NCBI GenBank assembly: GCA_018822845.1
Contig: JAHJJD010000049.1
Span: 1 to 64,000, forward strand
Direction of reading: 5' to 3'
Length of the DNA: 64,000 bases
Origin: Gammaproteobacteria bacterium
GTDB lineage: Bacteria; Pseudomonadota; Gammaproteobacteria; Thiotrichales; Thiotrichaceae
The notes below the pieces were generated by a model, which searched no databases, was not told the origin of the DNA, and saw only the letters and a list, made by a program, of their open reading frames with translations. Position 1 is the stretch's first letter, and every line of letters begins with the position of its first letter. Both the position numbers and the translations under genes were made by a program. Shown here one piece after another: positions 35,119-45,326 of the stretch.

Positions 35119-38064
35119 ATGAGGCAAGGAGAACATCCAGACGTGGAGCCGAAAAGCACCAGAACTGCCAATGTCCAGACTGCACTCACTGGCCCCAACC
35201 GCCAACAGCATTTTTGGGAAAGCGTAGCTCGGGTAAACCCCACCCTTGTCACCATTGGCGGGCTGGTTCTCGCCACATTCCTGCGCACTGTCTTCACGCC
35301 GTTGTGGGGCGAGGGTTTTACCTTCATTACCTATTTTCCCATCATCATGCTCATCACCGTGGTGGGCGGATGGAAACACGGTCTGGCGGCCACCCTCATT
35401 GCGTGCCTGCTTGCATTCAGTGTATTTTTGGGCGTCCACCTGCCGTCCCTGGCTGAGGCTATCGCCCTGACAATGTTCGTCCTGGTCAATAGCATGATTA
35501 TTTTTCTTACGGAAATGATCACCCGCGTCAGACGGCAGTCAGATATGGAAGCCGCAGTGGCCAAGGGGCGGATGGAAACCGCCTGGCAGGAAGTCGCGGC
35601 CCTGCGGCAAGCCGAGGAAGCTTTGCATGCGAGTGAGGAACGCTTCCATTCATTGTTCACCAACATGACGGAAGGCTTTTCCCTGCATGAGATCATCACC
35701 GATACACAAGGGCACCCCTGCGATTACCGGTTTCTTGACGTAAACCCGGCGTTTGAACATCTGACAGGAGTGAAGCGCGCGGACTGGGTTGGCAAGCGTG
35801 TGCGGGAGATCCTGCCCGGCATTGAAAACTACTGGATTGACAGCTACGGCAAGGTGGCGCTCACCGGCGAACCTGCCCATTTCGACAAGTACTCCGCCGA
35901 ATTGGGCAAGTGGTATCATGTCTTCGCCTACCGCCCAGCCCCAGAACAGTTTGCCGTCATTTCCACCGACATCACTGAGCGCAAGCAAGCTGAGGATAAG
36001 CTCGGCAAGCTCAACCGCACGCTTCAGGCGCTCACCGCCAGCGGCCATGCCATGCTGGTGGCCAGTGATGAAACCGAGCTATTGAAGGAAGTGTGCAACA
36101 TTATCATTCAGTCTTGCGGGTACTCCATGGTGTGGGTCGGGTTTGCTGAAAATGACACAGACAAAAGCGTGCGCCCGGTAGCCCACGCGGGCTTTGAGGA
36201 CGGTTATCTGGAGGCCATGAACATCACCTGGGCGGCAACCCCACGCGGCCTTGGCCCCACCGGGACGGCCATCCGCACCGCCCAGCCGGTCATATGCCGC
36301 AACATGCTCACAGACCCGCAGTTTGAACCATGGCGGGAACAGGCACTCAAGCGGGGCTACGCCTCCTCCGTCGTGCTTCCCTTGATGAATGCAGGCAAGG
36401 CATTTGGTGCGCTCAACATCTATTCCAGCGAACCTGACCCCTTTTCCGAAGATGAAATCAACCTGCTGACACAACTGACGGATGACCTTGCCTACGGCAT
36501 TGGGGTACGGCGGATGCGGGCGGCCCAGGGGCAGACAGAGGAAAAGCTGCATGAGAGCGGGGAACGCATGGCAAGCATCGTGGCTTCCGCCATGGACGCC
36601 ATCATTTCCATGAATGAACAGCAACAAATCATCCTGTTTAACGCTGCCGCAGAAAAAATGTTCGGCTACAGCGCCAGTGAAGTCATCGGCCACTCGCTCA
36701 CCATGCTGCTGCCCGAACGTTACCGCGCCTCACACGGCAAGTATGTACGCGAATTCGCCACCGCTGGCGTCACCACCCGGCGCATGGGCGCTCTCGGCGA
36801 AATCAGCGGCTGCCGCGCCGATGGAACGGAGTTCCCGATTGAAGCCGCCATTTCCCAGGTGAGGTTGGCCGGGAGCAAAATGTTCACGGTGGTGTTGCGC
36901 GATGTCACCGCCCGCAAGAAGGCCGAACAGGAACTGCTGGAAGCCGACCGACGCAAGGATGAATTCCTCGCCACCCTGGCCCACGAACTGCGCAACCCAC
37001 TCGCCCCGTTGCGTAACTCGCTGTACATTCTGCGCCGCCTGCCAGGCGCTGACAGCGGTCCCGCTACCCAGGTGTATGACATGATGGAACGGCAGGTTGC
37101 CCATCTGGTGCATCTGGTCGATGATCTGCTGGAAGTCTCACGCATCACCAGAGGAAAAATCGAGCTACGCAAGGAACGCACCGATCTGGCCGCCAGCATT
37201 CACAATGCAGTCGAAATGTCGCGTCCGTTAATCGAGGCCGCCGGTCACCATTTCACCCTTGCGTTGCCAGCGGAACCCCTCATCCTTGATGCTGATCCGG
37301 CGCGGCTGGCGCAGATATTTTCCAACCTGCTCAATAACGCTGCCAAATACACCGCCAACCATGGAGAGATCTCGCTCACTGCCTGGCAGGAAGGTGCCGA
37401 AGCCGTAGTGGCAGTGCGGGATAATGGCGTGGGCATCCCGCCCGATATGTTGCCGCGCGTTTTCGACATGTTTACCCAGGTAGACCGCACCCAACGGCAT
37501 TCACAAGGCGGTCTGGGAATTGGCCTGACCCTGGTGCAAAGTCTGGTGCAGATGCATGGCGGGCATATTGAGGCGCACAGCGCCGGGGCGGAACAAGGCA
37601 GCGAATTTCTGCTGCGCCTGCCGCTGGCCGCACTGCCGGGCAGACCAGAAACACCAGCCACCAGCATGGCAACAGCCAGTAATCCGACAGTAAAAATGCG
37701 CATCCTGGTAGTGGATGACAACCATGATGTAGCGGACAGCCTGGGTATATTGCTCCAACTATCAGGCCATGAAGTGCAGGTTGTCTATGACGGGCCATTG
37801 GCGTTGGCGACCATTAGCAGTTACCGGCCCGACGTTGTTCTGCTCGACATCGGCATGCCGGGCATGAATGGCTACGAAGTCGCCCGCCAAGTGCGCAAGC
37901 GGCCTGGCCTCAAGGATTTACCCCTCATTGCCATGACGGGCTGGGGACAGGAAGAAGACCGTCGCCACTCGAAGGAGGCAGGCTTTAACCACCACATTGT
38001 CAAGCCAGTTGACCCCGCCACCCTGGCGCTGGTACTGAAGGAACTTTCCCTGACCCCAAAATAG
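35119..38064 (+). CDS. Hybrid sensor histidine kinase / response regulator (membrane domain, PAS, GAF, PAS, HisKA-HATPase, REC)
   Basis: H-box ATLAHELRNPLAPLRNSL, HATPase NLLNNAAKYT / DNGVGIPPDMLPRVFDMF, REC MRILVVDDNHDVADSLGILLQLSGHEV. Confidence 0.93.
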   Translation: MRQGEHPDVEPKSTRTANVQTALTGPNRQQHFWESVARVNPTLVTIGGLVLATFLRTVFTPLWGEGFTFITYFPIIMLITVVGGWKHGLAATLIACLLAFSVFLGVHLPSLAEAIALTMFVLVNSMIIFLTEMITRVRRQSDMEAAVAKGRMETAWQEVAALRQAEEALHASEERFHSLFTNMTEGFSLHEIITDTQGHPCDYRFLDVNPAFEHLTGVKRADWVGKRVREILPGIENYWIDSYGKVALTGEPAHFDKYSAELGKWYHVFAYRPAPEQFAVISTDITERKQAEDKLGKLNRTLQALTASGHAMLVASDETELLKEVCNIIIQSCGYSMVWVGFAENDTDKSVRPVAHAGFEDGYLEAMNITWAATPRGLGPTGTAIRTAQPVICRNMLTDPQFEPWREQALKRGYASSVVLPLMNAGKAFGALNIYSSEPDPFSEDEINLLTQLTDDLAYGIGVRRMRAAQGQTEEKLHESGERMASIVASAMDAIISMNEQQQIILFNAAAEKMFGYSASEVIGHSLTMLLPERYRASHGKYVREFATAGVTTRRMGALGEISGCRADGTEFPIEAAISQVRLAGSKMFTVVLRDVTARKKAEQELLEADRRKDEFLATLAHELRNPLAPLRNSLYILRRLPGADSGPATQVYDMMERQVAHLVHLVDDLLEVSRITRGKIELRKERTDLAASIHNAVEMSRPLIEAAGHHFTLALPAEPLILDADPARLAQIFSNLLNNAAKYTANHGEISLTAWQEGAEAVVAVRDNGVGIPPDMLPRVFDMFTQVDRTQRHSQGGLGIGLTLVQSLVQMHGGHIEAHSAGAEQGSEFLLRLPLAALPGRPETPATSMATASNPTVKMRILVVDDNHDVADSLGILLQLSGHEVQVVYDGPLALATISSYRPDVVLLDIGMPGMNGYEVARQVRKRPGLKDLPLIAMTGWGQEEDRRHSKEAGFNHHIVKPVDPATLALVLKELSLTPK

Positions 38065-38075
38065 TTTTTTACCCT

Positions 38076-38153
38076 GTGTCAGGTAAAAAACGCTTCGGCA
38101 ACCTGATAATTTTCGCCTTTGCGCTGCTGATCGTATTCCTGATATGGGCGTGA
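38076..38153 (+). CDS. Candidate 25-aa single-pass membrane microprotein
   Basis: GTG-initiated (M)SGKKRFGNLIIFAFALLIVFLIWA; basic N-terminus plus hydrophobic segment. Confidence 0.3.
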   Translation: MSGKKRFGNLIIFAFALLIVFLIWA

Positions 38154-38330
38154 TGAATATTTAGTGACGAGTGGCAACAGTATCCAGATACGATAATCGG
38201 AAAGTAATTATCATCACAACTTCGTAAAAATGCGCTAATCTAATTGAGCTTGTTAGAATGAATATATTTCATCAAATAAATCAGGCAGATAATAAATATC
38301 TTTGATTACTTGCAGCAAGGAACGCTTAAT

Positions 38331-39311
38331 ATGGATTATGCAAAAGATTCTCCCATGAGGCATTTTGCCATTCGCCTCATGCCCATTGCCGATATTTTAC
38401 TCGCACCATTTGTTTACCCCGCTGGCTGGCTGTTAAAGATGGTCAGACGCGCTGGCGTACACCGCATGCCATCCTGCCGGGCAGCACTTTACCACACAGC
38501 GGTTTTCCCCATCGTCGACCATTACTACGAACCCCAGTTTGACCTGCGCAAAATGAAGCGTAGCGCATCGCTGGAACGCCCCCTGACCGGCATCGACTGG
38601 AATATTGATGAACAGCTCGCTTTACTGGATACTTTTACCCATGCAGATGAGCTTAAAAACCTGCCCAGAAACAAAACCGGTGAACTGGAATTCCATCTTG
38701 AAAATACCCTGTTTGAATCAGGTGATGCTGAATATTGGTATCAATTGATCCGGCATAAAAAACCCAAGCGGATTTTTGAAATCGGCAGCGGCAATTCCAC
38801 CCTGATGGCAATAAAAGCACTTAAACAAAATCAACAGGATGACCCTGCTTACCAATGCAAGCATGTTTGTATCGAACCATATGAAATGCCATGGCTGGAA
38901 AAAACGGGGGTTTCCGTCATGCGCAACAAGGTGGAAGACACAGATTTAAGTTTTTTTGCCGAACTGGAAGAAAACGACATCCTGTTTATCGATTCATCCC
39001 ACATCATCCGCCCGGAAGGCGATGTACTGTTTGAATTCCTCGAACTGTTGCCAACCCTGAACAAGGGCGTCATCGTGCATATCCACGACATCCGCTCACC
39101 ACGTAACTATATGCATGAATGGCTGGTGGATGAAGTCAGGCTGTGGAATGAGCAATACCTGCTGGAAGCTTTCCTGACCCAAAACAAGCACTGGAAAATT
39201 ATCGGAGCCATTAATTATTTACGCCACAATCATTACGACCGTTTGCAGGCTGTCGCGCCGAACCTGACCCCCGAGCGGGAACCAGGCTCGTTCTACATCC
39301 AGCGCGTGTAA
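38331..39311 (+). CDS. Class I SAM-dependent methyltransferase-like protein
   Basis: RIFEIGSGNSTLMAIKAL; DILFIDSSHIIRPEGDVLFEFLELLPTLNKGVIVHIHDI. Confidence 0.75.
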   Translation: MDYAKDSPMRHFAIRLMPIADILLAPFVYPAGWLLKMVRRAGVHRMPSCRAALYHTAVFPIVDHYYEPQFDLRKMKRSASLERPLTGIDWNIDEQLALLDTFTHADELKNLPRNKTGELEFHLENTLFESGDAEYWYQLIRHKKPKRIFEIGSGNSTLMAIKALKQNQQDDPAYQCKHVCIEPYEMPWLEKTGVSVMRNKVEDTDLSFFAELEENDILFIDSSHIIRPEGDVLFEFLELLPTLNKGVIVHIHDIRSPRNYMHEWLVDEVRLWNEQYLLEAFLTQNKHWKIIGAINYLRHNHYDRLQAVAPNLTPEREPGSFYIQRV

Positions 39312-39319
39312 CCCAGGCG

Positions 39320-41020
39320 TCAGGTCTTGGGCAGTGTGACCCCGCGCTGCCCCTGATACTTGCCCCCCCGATCCCGGTAGGATGTGTCGCAAACTTCATC
39401 CGACTCGAAGAACAGCATTTGCGCCACGCCTTCGTTGGCGTAAATCTTCGCGGGTAACGGCGTCGTGTTGGAAAACTCCAGTGTTACATGCCCTTCCCAC
39501 TCCGGTTCCAGCGGCGTTACATTCACGATGATGCCGCAGTTATGTACAAAAACACCATCTTCCAGTGCAAAATTTCCTGCTTCTGGTACGGTCAGACAGA
39601 AAACGTCGTGATCACCGGGCACAGAGCGGACTGCTGTAACCTTATGGTTTTGTTTGCCTTCCTGCCGTACACCCCGAAATGCATCCAACACTTGTGGGAA
39701 ACGCCTGAATACTGCACGGTCACACTCCAGCAAACGGGCTGCCCCCCGGATTGAACCCGTCTGATGCAAGGCTTTACTCACGGCTTCCTCCGTTATTTCT
39801 CCGCGCAGGCGCAAATGACGGGCAATTTCAGCCTGACGCTGATGTCTGTCGGGGCTGGCCTGCTCCCAAACAGCTTTCATCCGTTCGCCTTGCCGCACCC
39901 GTTCTGCATAGTCCTGATAGCGGGCAAGCATCGCCTCACGATGTACCTGCCGCGTAGCATCGGAAGGATTGCGACGTGCAGCCAACAACTCCTCACGTTG
40001 CGCAGCATATACATCATCATGCCAAAACCGGCTGGCGCGTTCACTTTGCAAACTGGAGTAACGCTCCGCCCATTCCGGGTTCTGCATCCGCTCTTGCAAT
40101 GCAGCACGAATCGAGGCGCTATGCTCATCAGGATCAAACTCATCGCCATAGTTATCCGCATTATGCAGCCGGATATGCGCCTCAGCATCCATCCGCACAA
40201 TGTTCCACGGATTATTGTTCAGACGGTCAATATCAACATGATGGCGGTGGGTATTCGGCATATCAGCATACAAACCATGACGCAGGTTCCACTCGTCCGC
40301 CAGACGGTGCGTAGGATACAAATGCCCATTCAAGGGCTGGTATACCATCTCGTAACCTCGCGCCAACTGTCGATACAAGGGCATTAACGAAGCACCTGGC
40401 GTTAATTCACCGGCAGCCAGCCAACGGCCATCACGCAACATGAACAAATGGTCAGGTGTTGCAAAGATACTTTTCCCATTATCCAGCCCGACTTCAACCA
40501 GGCTATCACGCCCCACATAGCGGGGTGCATCCAGTTGAGTCACAATCAGGCGTCCATTGGCACCAATGCTATACCCCCAAAACAATTCACCTTGTTCGGC
40601 ACGTACCGCCATTTCTTCCAGGGGCAGTGAAGAGCCATCAACCAAGGCAACACGTGTATCTCCCCGGAAACAACGTGCATAAGTCGATTTACCGAGGCAA
40701 ACGGTCAGTACGCTGCGGGGAATGCGGAAATATTCCACCGTCCGCGCCAATGCAAACGAGTTGGGCGGAATGATGCACACATCGCCCTTGAAGTCGACGA
40801 AACTCTTTTCATCAAATGCCTTCGGGTCGACGATAGTGCTGTTGATATTGGTGAAAATCTTGAACTCGTTGGCACAACGCACGTCGTAGCCATAGCTGGA
40901 AGTGCCGTAGGATACGATCTTTTCCCCATTCATTGTGCGCACCTGTCCGTGCTCAAATGGCTCAATCATGCCCTCGTTTTCGGCCATGCGGCGAATCCAG
41001 TGGTCAGACTTGATACTCAT
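39320..41020 (-). CDS. dcd: dCTP deaminase precursor containing an intein
   Basis: Exteins [22 protein letters not shown]...LGKSTYAR / [31 protein letters not shown]...GVTLPKT rejoin to a 188-aa Dcd. Confidence 0.96.
   Translation of the reverse strand: MSIKSDHWIRRMAENEGMIEPFEHGQVRTMNGEKIVSYGTSSYGYDVRCANEFKIFTNINSTIVDPKAFDEKSFVDFKGDVCIIPPNSFALARTVEYFRIPRSVLTVCLGKSTYARCFRGDTRVALVDGSSLPLEEMAVRAEQGELFWGYSIGANGRLIVTQLDAPRYVGRDSLVEVGLDNGKSIFATPDHLFMLRDGRWLAAGELTPGASLMPLYRQLARGYEMVYQPLNGHLYPTHRLADEWNLRHGLYADMPNTHRHHVDIDRLNNNPWNIVRMDAEAHIRLHNADNYGDEFDPDEHSASIRAALQERMQNPEWAERYSSLQSERASRFWHDDVYAAQREELLAARRNPSDATRQVHREAMLARYQDYAERVRQGERMKAVWEQASPDRHQRQAEIARHLRLRGEITEEAVSKALHQTGSIRGAARLLECDRAVFRRFPQVLDAFRGVRQEGKQNHKVTAVRSVPGDHDVFCLTVPEAGNFALEDGVFVHNCGIIVNVTPLEPEWEGHVTLEFSNTTPLPAKIYANEGVAQMLFFESDEVCDTSYRDRGGKYQGQRGVTLPKT
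39539..40672 (-). mobile_element. Intein (378 aa) with HNH homing endonuclease domain in Dcd
   Basis: Cys1 [13 protein letters not shown]; block [58 protein letters not shown]; block [26 protein letters not shown] followed by Cys+1. Confidence 0.95.
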
Positions 41021-41460
41021 TGCTGCACCCCTACGCCGCCCTGACGCTGAAATGGAACCTTGATCAACGGCAAACGCACCGCGCCGGTCAGGTCATATTG
41101 CAGCTTGCGTTCACGCCACGCCACGGGAGCCAGCCGCGCCAACTCGACGAAATCCAGCCTGATGGGAATACTCACCGGCACTTCCTGCCCTGCGCCAATG
41201 CTTTGCTCCTGAACCTGGTCACCGCTAGCGACCGGGTGGCCATTGAGACTTAGACCATACTCAATACCCCTGATAGGCAAAGGAAATGGGTTGGGGTTAC
41301 TGACATTCAAGGTCACAATGGCAGTCCCCTGTGTCAGGGAAATATTCTGCAAACCGATATTCTGGATGGAAACCTTGGGTTGTTCGACGATGCCGGGAAC
41401 ACCGCTACAGGCTTGTAACAATAACGCGGTAAATACAAAAGCAAAGATACGTTTCAGCAT
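41017..41460 (-). CDS. LEA type 2 / WHy-domain lipoprotein
   Basis: Lipobox [34 protein letters not shown]; 4-nt overlap with dcd. Confidence 0.85.
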   Translation of the reverse strand: MLKRIFAFVFTALLLQACSGVPGIVEQPKVSIQNIGLQNISLTQGTAIVTLNVSNPNPFPLPIRGIEYGLSLNGHPVASGDQVQEQSIGAGQEVPVSIPIRLDFVELARLAPVAWRERKLQYDLTGAVRLPLIKVPFQRQGGVGVQQ

Positions 41461-41501
41461 GGCTTTTCTTCATTTGGGATGGATTGCTGAATACTAAACG
41501 A

Positions 41502-41534
41502 AAAAGGCCGTGGCAGGAAATCACCACGGCCTGT
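41502..41534 (-). terminator. Rho-independent terminator of mrp
   Basis: Minus strand: caggccgtggtgatttcctgccacggcctttttcg. Confidence 0.85.
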
Positions 41535-41556
41535 TAAGCTCCCTCAACCGGAAAGC

Positions 41557-42645
41557 TTACACATTCATGATCTTGATGGTCGGGAACTTGGTGCTGTAGT
41601 CCTTGGCCTGACGCGCCAGACGGGCAGACGCCTTGCGCGCAATGCCCTTGTAAAGTTGCGCCGCCTTGCCATCCGGGTCAGCCACCACGCTCGGGTTGCC
41701 ATGATCCACCTGTTCGCGGATTTTGACATCCAGCGGCAAGCCACCGAGGTAGTTCACGTCATACTGTTCCGCCATGCGCTGACCACCACCTTCGCCGAAA
41801 ATATGCTCAACGTGGCCGCACTCGCTACAGATGTGCATGCTCATGTTTTCCACGATACCGAGGATCGGCACCTCCACCTTTTCGAACATTTTCAGACCCT
41901 TGCGGGCATCCAGCAGGGCGATGTCCTGCGGGGTGGTGACGATGATCGCGCCGGAAACCGGAATTTTCTGCGAAAGAGTCAACTGAATGTCGCCCGTACC
42001 TGGTGGCAAGTCGATAACCAGATAATCCAGATCGCCCCAGTTGGTATCGCCCAGCAACTGTTCCAGCGCCTGGGTAACCATCGGGCCGCGCCAGATCATC
42101 GGGGTGTCTTCTTCGATCAGGAAACCAATCGACATGGCCTTGATGCCGTGATTCTGCATCGGCTCCAGGCTTTTGCCATCTGCGGAAACCGGCTGACCAC
42201 TAATGCCGAGCATACGCGGCTGGCTGGGGCCGTAAATGTCTGCGTCCAGAATGCCAACGGTCGCGCCATCAGCTTGCAGCGCCAGCGCCAGGTTGACTGC
42301 GGTGGTGGACTTGCCTACCCCGCCCTTGCCGGAAGCAACCGCGATAATGTTCTTGATGCCATCCTTACGCTTGACGCTTTTCTGCACGGCATGAGCAACC
42401 ACCTGCGTTTCGACGCTAACATCGGCATCCGCCGCGCCTGCTGCCGCCAGCGCAGCCTTGATTTCAGCCGCCAGCTCATCACGGTAGTTGCCTGCCGGAT
42501 AGCCCTGTGCGATACGCACCGCCACCTTGCCACCGTCTACGCTGATGTCCTTGACCTGATGCAGGCTCACGATGTCCTGATCCAGATAACGGTCCTTGAT
42601 TCCTTTGAGTAGCGCTTCAACCTGCTCGCGCGTCATGTCTGCCAT
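41557..42645 (-). CDS. mrp: Iron-sulfur cluster carrier ATPase Mrp/ApbC
   Basis: IIAVASGKGGVGKSTTAVNLALALQADGATVGILDADIYGPSQPRMLG; CSECGH. Confidence 0.97.
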   Translation of the reverse strand: MADMTREQVEALLKGIKDRYLDQDIVSLHQVKDISVDGGKVAVRIAQGYPAGNYRDELAAEIKAALAAAGAADADVSVETQVVAHAVQKSVKRKDGIKNIIAVASGKGGVGKSTTAVNLALALQADGATVGILDADIYGPSQPRMLGISGQPVSADGKSLEPMQNHGIKAMSIGFLIEEDTPMIWRGPMVTQALEQLLGDTNWGDLDYLVIDLPPGTGDIQLTLSQKIPVSGAIIVTTPQDIALLDARKGLKMFEKVEVPILGIVENMSMHICSECGHVEHIFGEGGGQRMAEQYDVNYLGGLPLDVKIREQVDHGNPSVVADPDGKAAQLYKGIARKASARLARQAKDYSTKFPTIKIMNV

Positions 42646-42855
42646 TCGGGTCTCCTCAGTAAGCTAGAAAATCTGAAGGCAATTCTACACCATATATTAG
42701 CAGACTCGAAATAAGCACCCACTCAGGAGAGGGATTCATGAGCGATATACTCAGGAATAGGTAAGAACAAAAATGGAGTAGCCATTGTTTACACCGGTTC
42801 ACATACATACAATCATTGGTCTGCATAGTCCCCACCTCACTGAATAAAGGCATTC

Positions 42856-45315
42856 ATGGCGATCAAGAAATCTGAACTGTATTCCTCCCTGTGGGCTTCC
42901 TGCGACGAACTGCGTGGCGGCATGGACGCCAGCCAGTACAAGGATTACGTCCTGTTCATGCTGTTCATCAAATACATCTCGGACAAATACGCCAATTCCG
43001 ATGACTTCGCCACGCCCGTGAGCATTCCCCAAGGTGGTAGCTTCGCCGACATGGTGAAGATGAAAGGCAGCATCGGCATTGGCGACAAGATCAACAAACA
43101 GGTGATCCAGCCGCTGGTTGAGGCCAATGCCCGCCTTGCCCGCACCGACTTCCCCGATTTCAACGACCCGAACAAGCTGGGGGAAGGCAAGGCGATGGTG
43201 GAACGCCTCACCAACCTGATCAGCATTTTCCAGAAGCCGGAGCTGGATTTCTCCAAAAACCGCGCCGACCACGACGACATTCTCGGTGATGCCTACGAGT
43301 ACCTGATGCGCCACTTTGCGCAGGATAGTGGTAAGAGCAAGGGGCAATTCTATACGCCGTCGGAAGTCAGCCGCATCATTGCCAAAGTCATCGGCATTTC
43401 ACCGCACAATGCGCTGGCGAACACCACGGCTTATGATCCGACTTGCGGTTCCGGCTCACTGCTGCTGAAAGTCGCGGCGGAAGCGGGCAAACGCATTACG
43501 CTGGAAGGTCAGGAAAAAGACGTAACCACCGCCGGTCTGGCGCGGATGAACATGATCCTGCACGATTTCCCGACCGCCAACATCCTCAACGGCAATACGT
43601 TGGCCGCACCCAAGTTCAGGGATGGCGAACGGCTCAAGACCTATGATTACGTGGTCGCCAATCCACCGTTTTCCGACAAGAGCTGGAGTACCGGGCTGAC
43701 ACCCGGCAATGACCCGTTCCAGCGCTTTGAATGGGGTGAGCCGCCTGCCAAACAGGGCGATTACGCCTACCTGCTGCATATCATCCGTTCGATGAAAAGC
43801 AGCGGCAAAGCGGCCTGCATCCTGCCGCACGGTGTGTTGTTCCGGGGCAATGCCGAGGCGGTGATCCGCAAAAAGCTGGTCGAATCCGGCTACCTGAAAG
43901 GGGTTATCGGCCTGCCTGCCAACCTGTTTTACGGCACGGGCATCCCCGCCTGCATTCTGGTGCTGGACAAGGAAAATGCCACCGCCCGCAAAGGCATTTT
44001 CATGCTGGATGCCGCCAAAGGCTTTATCAAGGATGGCAACAAAAACCGCCTACGCGAACAAGACATCCACCGCATCGTCGACACCTTTACCAAGCAAACC
44101 GACACGCCCCGCTATGCCCGCATGGTGGCACATGACGAAATCAGCGACCCGAAAAACGCTTACAACCTCAACCTGCCGCGCTACATCGACAGCACCGAGC
44201 CGGAAGATACCCAAGACATCACCGCCCACCTGCGCGGCGGCATTCCTGAGCCAGACATCAACGCACTGGCTGCCTATTGGCAAGTGCTGCCGACACTGCG
44301 GGCGGCCTTGTTCACCCCGACAGCGCAAGCAGGCTATGCCAAGCTGACCTTGCCAATTGCGCAAGTCAAACCCTTCATCTTGAACCATGCCGAGTTCACC
44401 GCCTTCAAAACCACGGTGACACGCAGCTTTGACGCATGGCGGGTAGACAACACCCCGCACTTGCAAGCCTTTGGCAAAGACGCACACCCCAAAGCCCTGA
44501 TCGACACGCTCGCCGAAGCTTTGTTGAATGCCTTTAAAGCCGCGCCCTTGCTGGATGCTTACGACGTGTACCAACACCTGATGGATTACTGGGCAGAAAC
44601 CATGCAGGACGATGCCTACCTGATTGCTGCCGATGGCTGGGTAGCCACCCCGCAACGCATCATCGACACCGACAAAAAAGGCAAAACCAAAGACAAAGGT
44701 TGGGCGTGTGACCTCATTCCCAAGCCGTATATCGTGGCGCGTTACTTTGCCGCGCAACAAACCGCATTGGAAGCCTTGCAAACCCAACTGGAAAGCGTCA
44801 CCGCGAACTTAAGCGAGTTGGAAGAAGAACACAGCGGCGAAGATGCTGCATTTTCCGGCTTCGAGAAAATCAACGCCGCCGCCATCAAAGACCGCCTCAA
44901 AGAGTTAAAAGCCGAACAAGGCGACTGGAAAGCGGCGGAAGAAGCCGTGCTGAACCAATGGCTAAAACTGAGCGGGCAAGAAGCCACCCTGAAAAAATCC
45001 ATCAAGGAAGCCGATGCCGCGCTGGATAAACTCGCTTATGAGAAATACCCCGCCCTGAGCGTGGCGGAAATCCAGACCTTGGTGATAGATGACAAATGGA
45101 TGGCAGCCCTGACCATCACCGTGCAAGGCGAACTCGATCGCGTCTCGCAAACCCTCACCACCCGCATCCGCGAACTTGCGGAACGCTACGCCACGCCGTT
45201 ACCGCAATTGGTGGAAGAGGTCGCGGGGTTGGCAGCGCGGGTCGATGCGCATTTGAAAAAGATGGGGGTTGACCATAATCCCAATCCCACCAATCCCCGT
45301 AGGGGCAATTCATGA
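42856..45315 (+). CDS. hsdM: Type I restriction-modification system DNA methyltransferase subunit
   Basis: LRGGMDASQYKDYVLFMLFIKYISDKY; DPTCGSGSLLLKVAAEAG; YDYVVANPPFSDKSWS. Confidence 0.97.
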   Translation: MAIKKSELYSSLWASCDELRGGMDASQYKDYVLFMLFIKYISDKYANSDDFATPVSIPQGGSFADMVKMKGSIGIGDKINKQVIQPLVEANARLARTDFPDFNDPNKLGEGKAMVERLTNLISIFQKPELDFSKNRADHDDILGDAYEYLMRHFAQDSGKSKGQFYTPSEVSRIIAKVIGISPHNALANTTAYDPTCGSGSLLLKVAAEAGKRITLEGQEKDVTTAGLARMNMILHDFPTANILNGNTLAAPKFRDGERLKTYDYVVANPPFSDKSWSTGLTPGNDPFQRFEWGEPPAKQGDYAYLLHIIRSMKSSGKAACILPHGVLFRGNAEAVIRKKLVESGYLKGVIGLPANLFYGTGIPACILVLDKENATARKGIFMLDAAKGFIKDGNKNRLREQDIHRIVDTFTKQTDTPRYARMVAHDEISDPKNAYNLNLPRYIDSTEPEDTQDITAHLRGGIPEPDINALAAYWQVLPTLRAALFTPTAQAGYAKLTLPIAQVKPFILNHAEFTAFKTTVTRSFDAWRVDNTPHLQAFGKDAHPKALIDTLAEALLNAFKAAPLLDAYDVYQHLMDYWAETMQDDAYLIAADGWVATPQRIIDTDKKGKTKDKGWACDLIPKPYIVARYFAAQQTALEALQTQLESVTANLSELEEEHSGEDAAFSGFEKINAAAIKDRLKELKAEQGDWKAAEEAVLNQWLKLSGQEATLKKSIKEADAALDKLAYEKYPALSVAEIQTLVIDDKWMAALTITVQGELDRVSQTLTTRIRELAERYATPLPQLVEEVAGLAARVDAHLKKMGVDHNPNPTNPRRGNS

Positions 45316-45326
45316 ATTGCCCCTAC
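45299..45326. repeat. Perfect 28-bp palindrome, copy 1
   Basis: gtaggggcaattcatgaattgcccctac. Confidence 0.97.

Noticed and set aside
39320-41020. Dcd as a fused bifunctional enzyme or a frameshifted gene
   Set aside because: The insert starts and ends precisely at intein splice residues (Cys1, HN/Cys+1), and the exteins rejoin to a normal Dcd.
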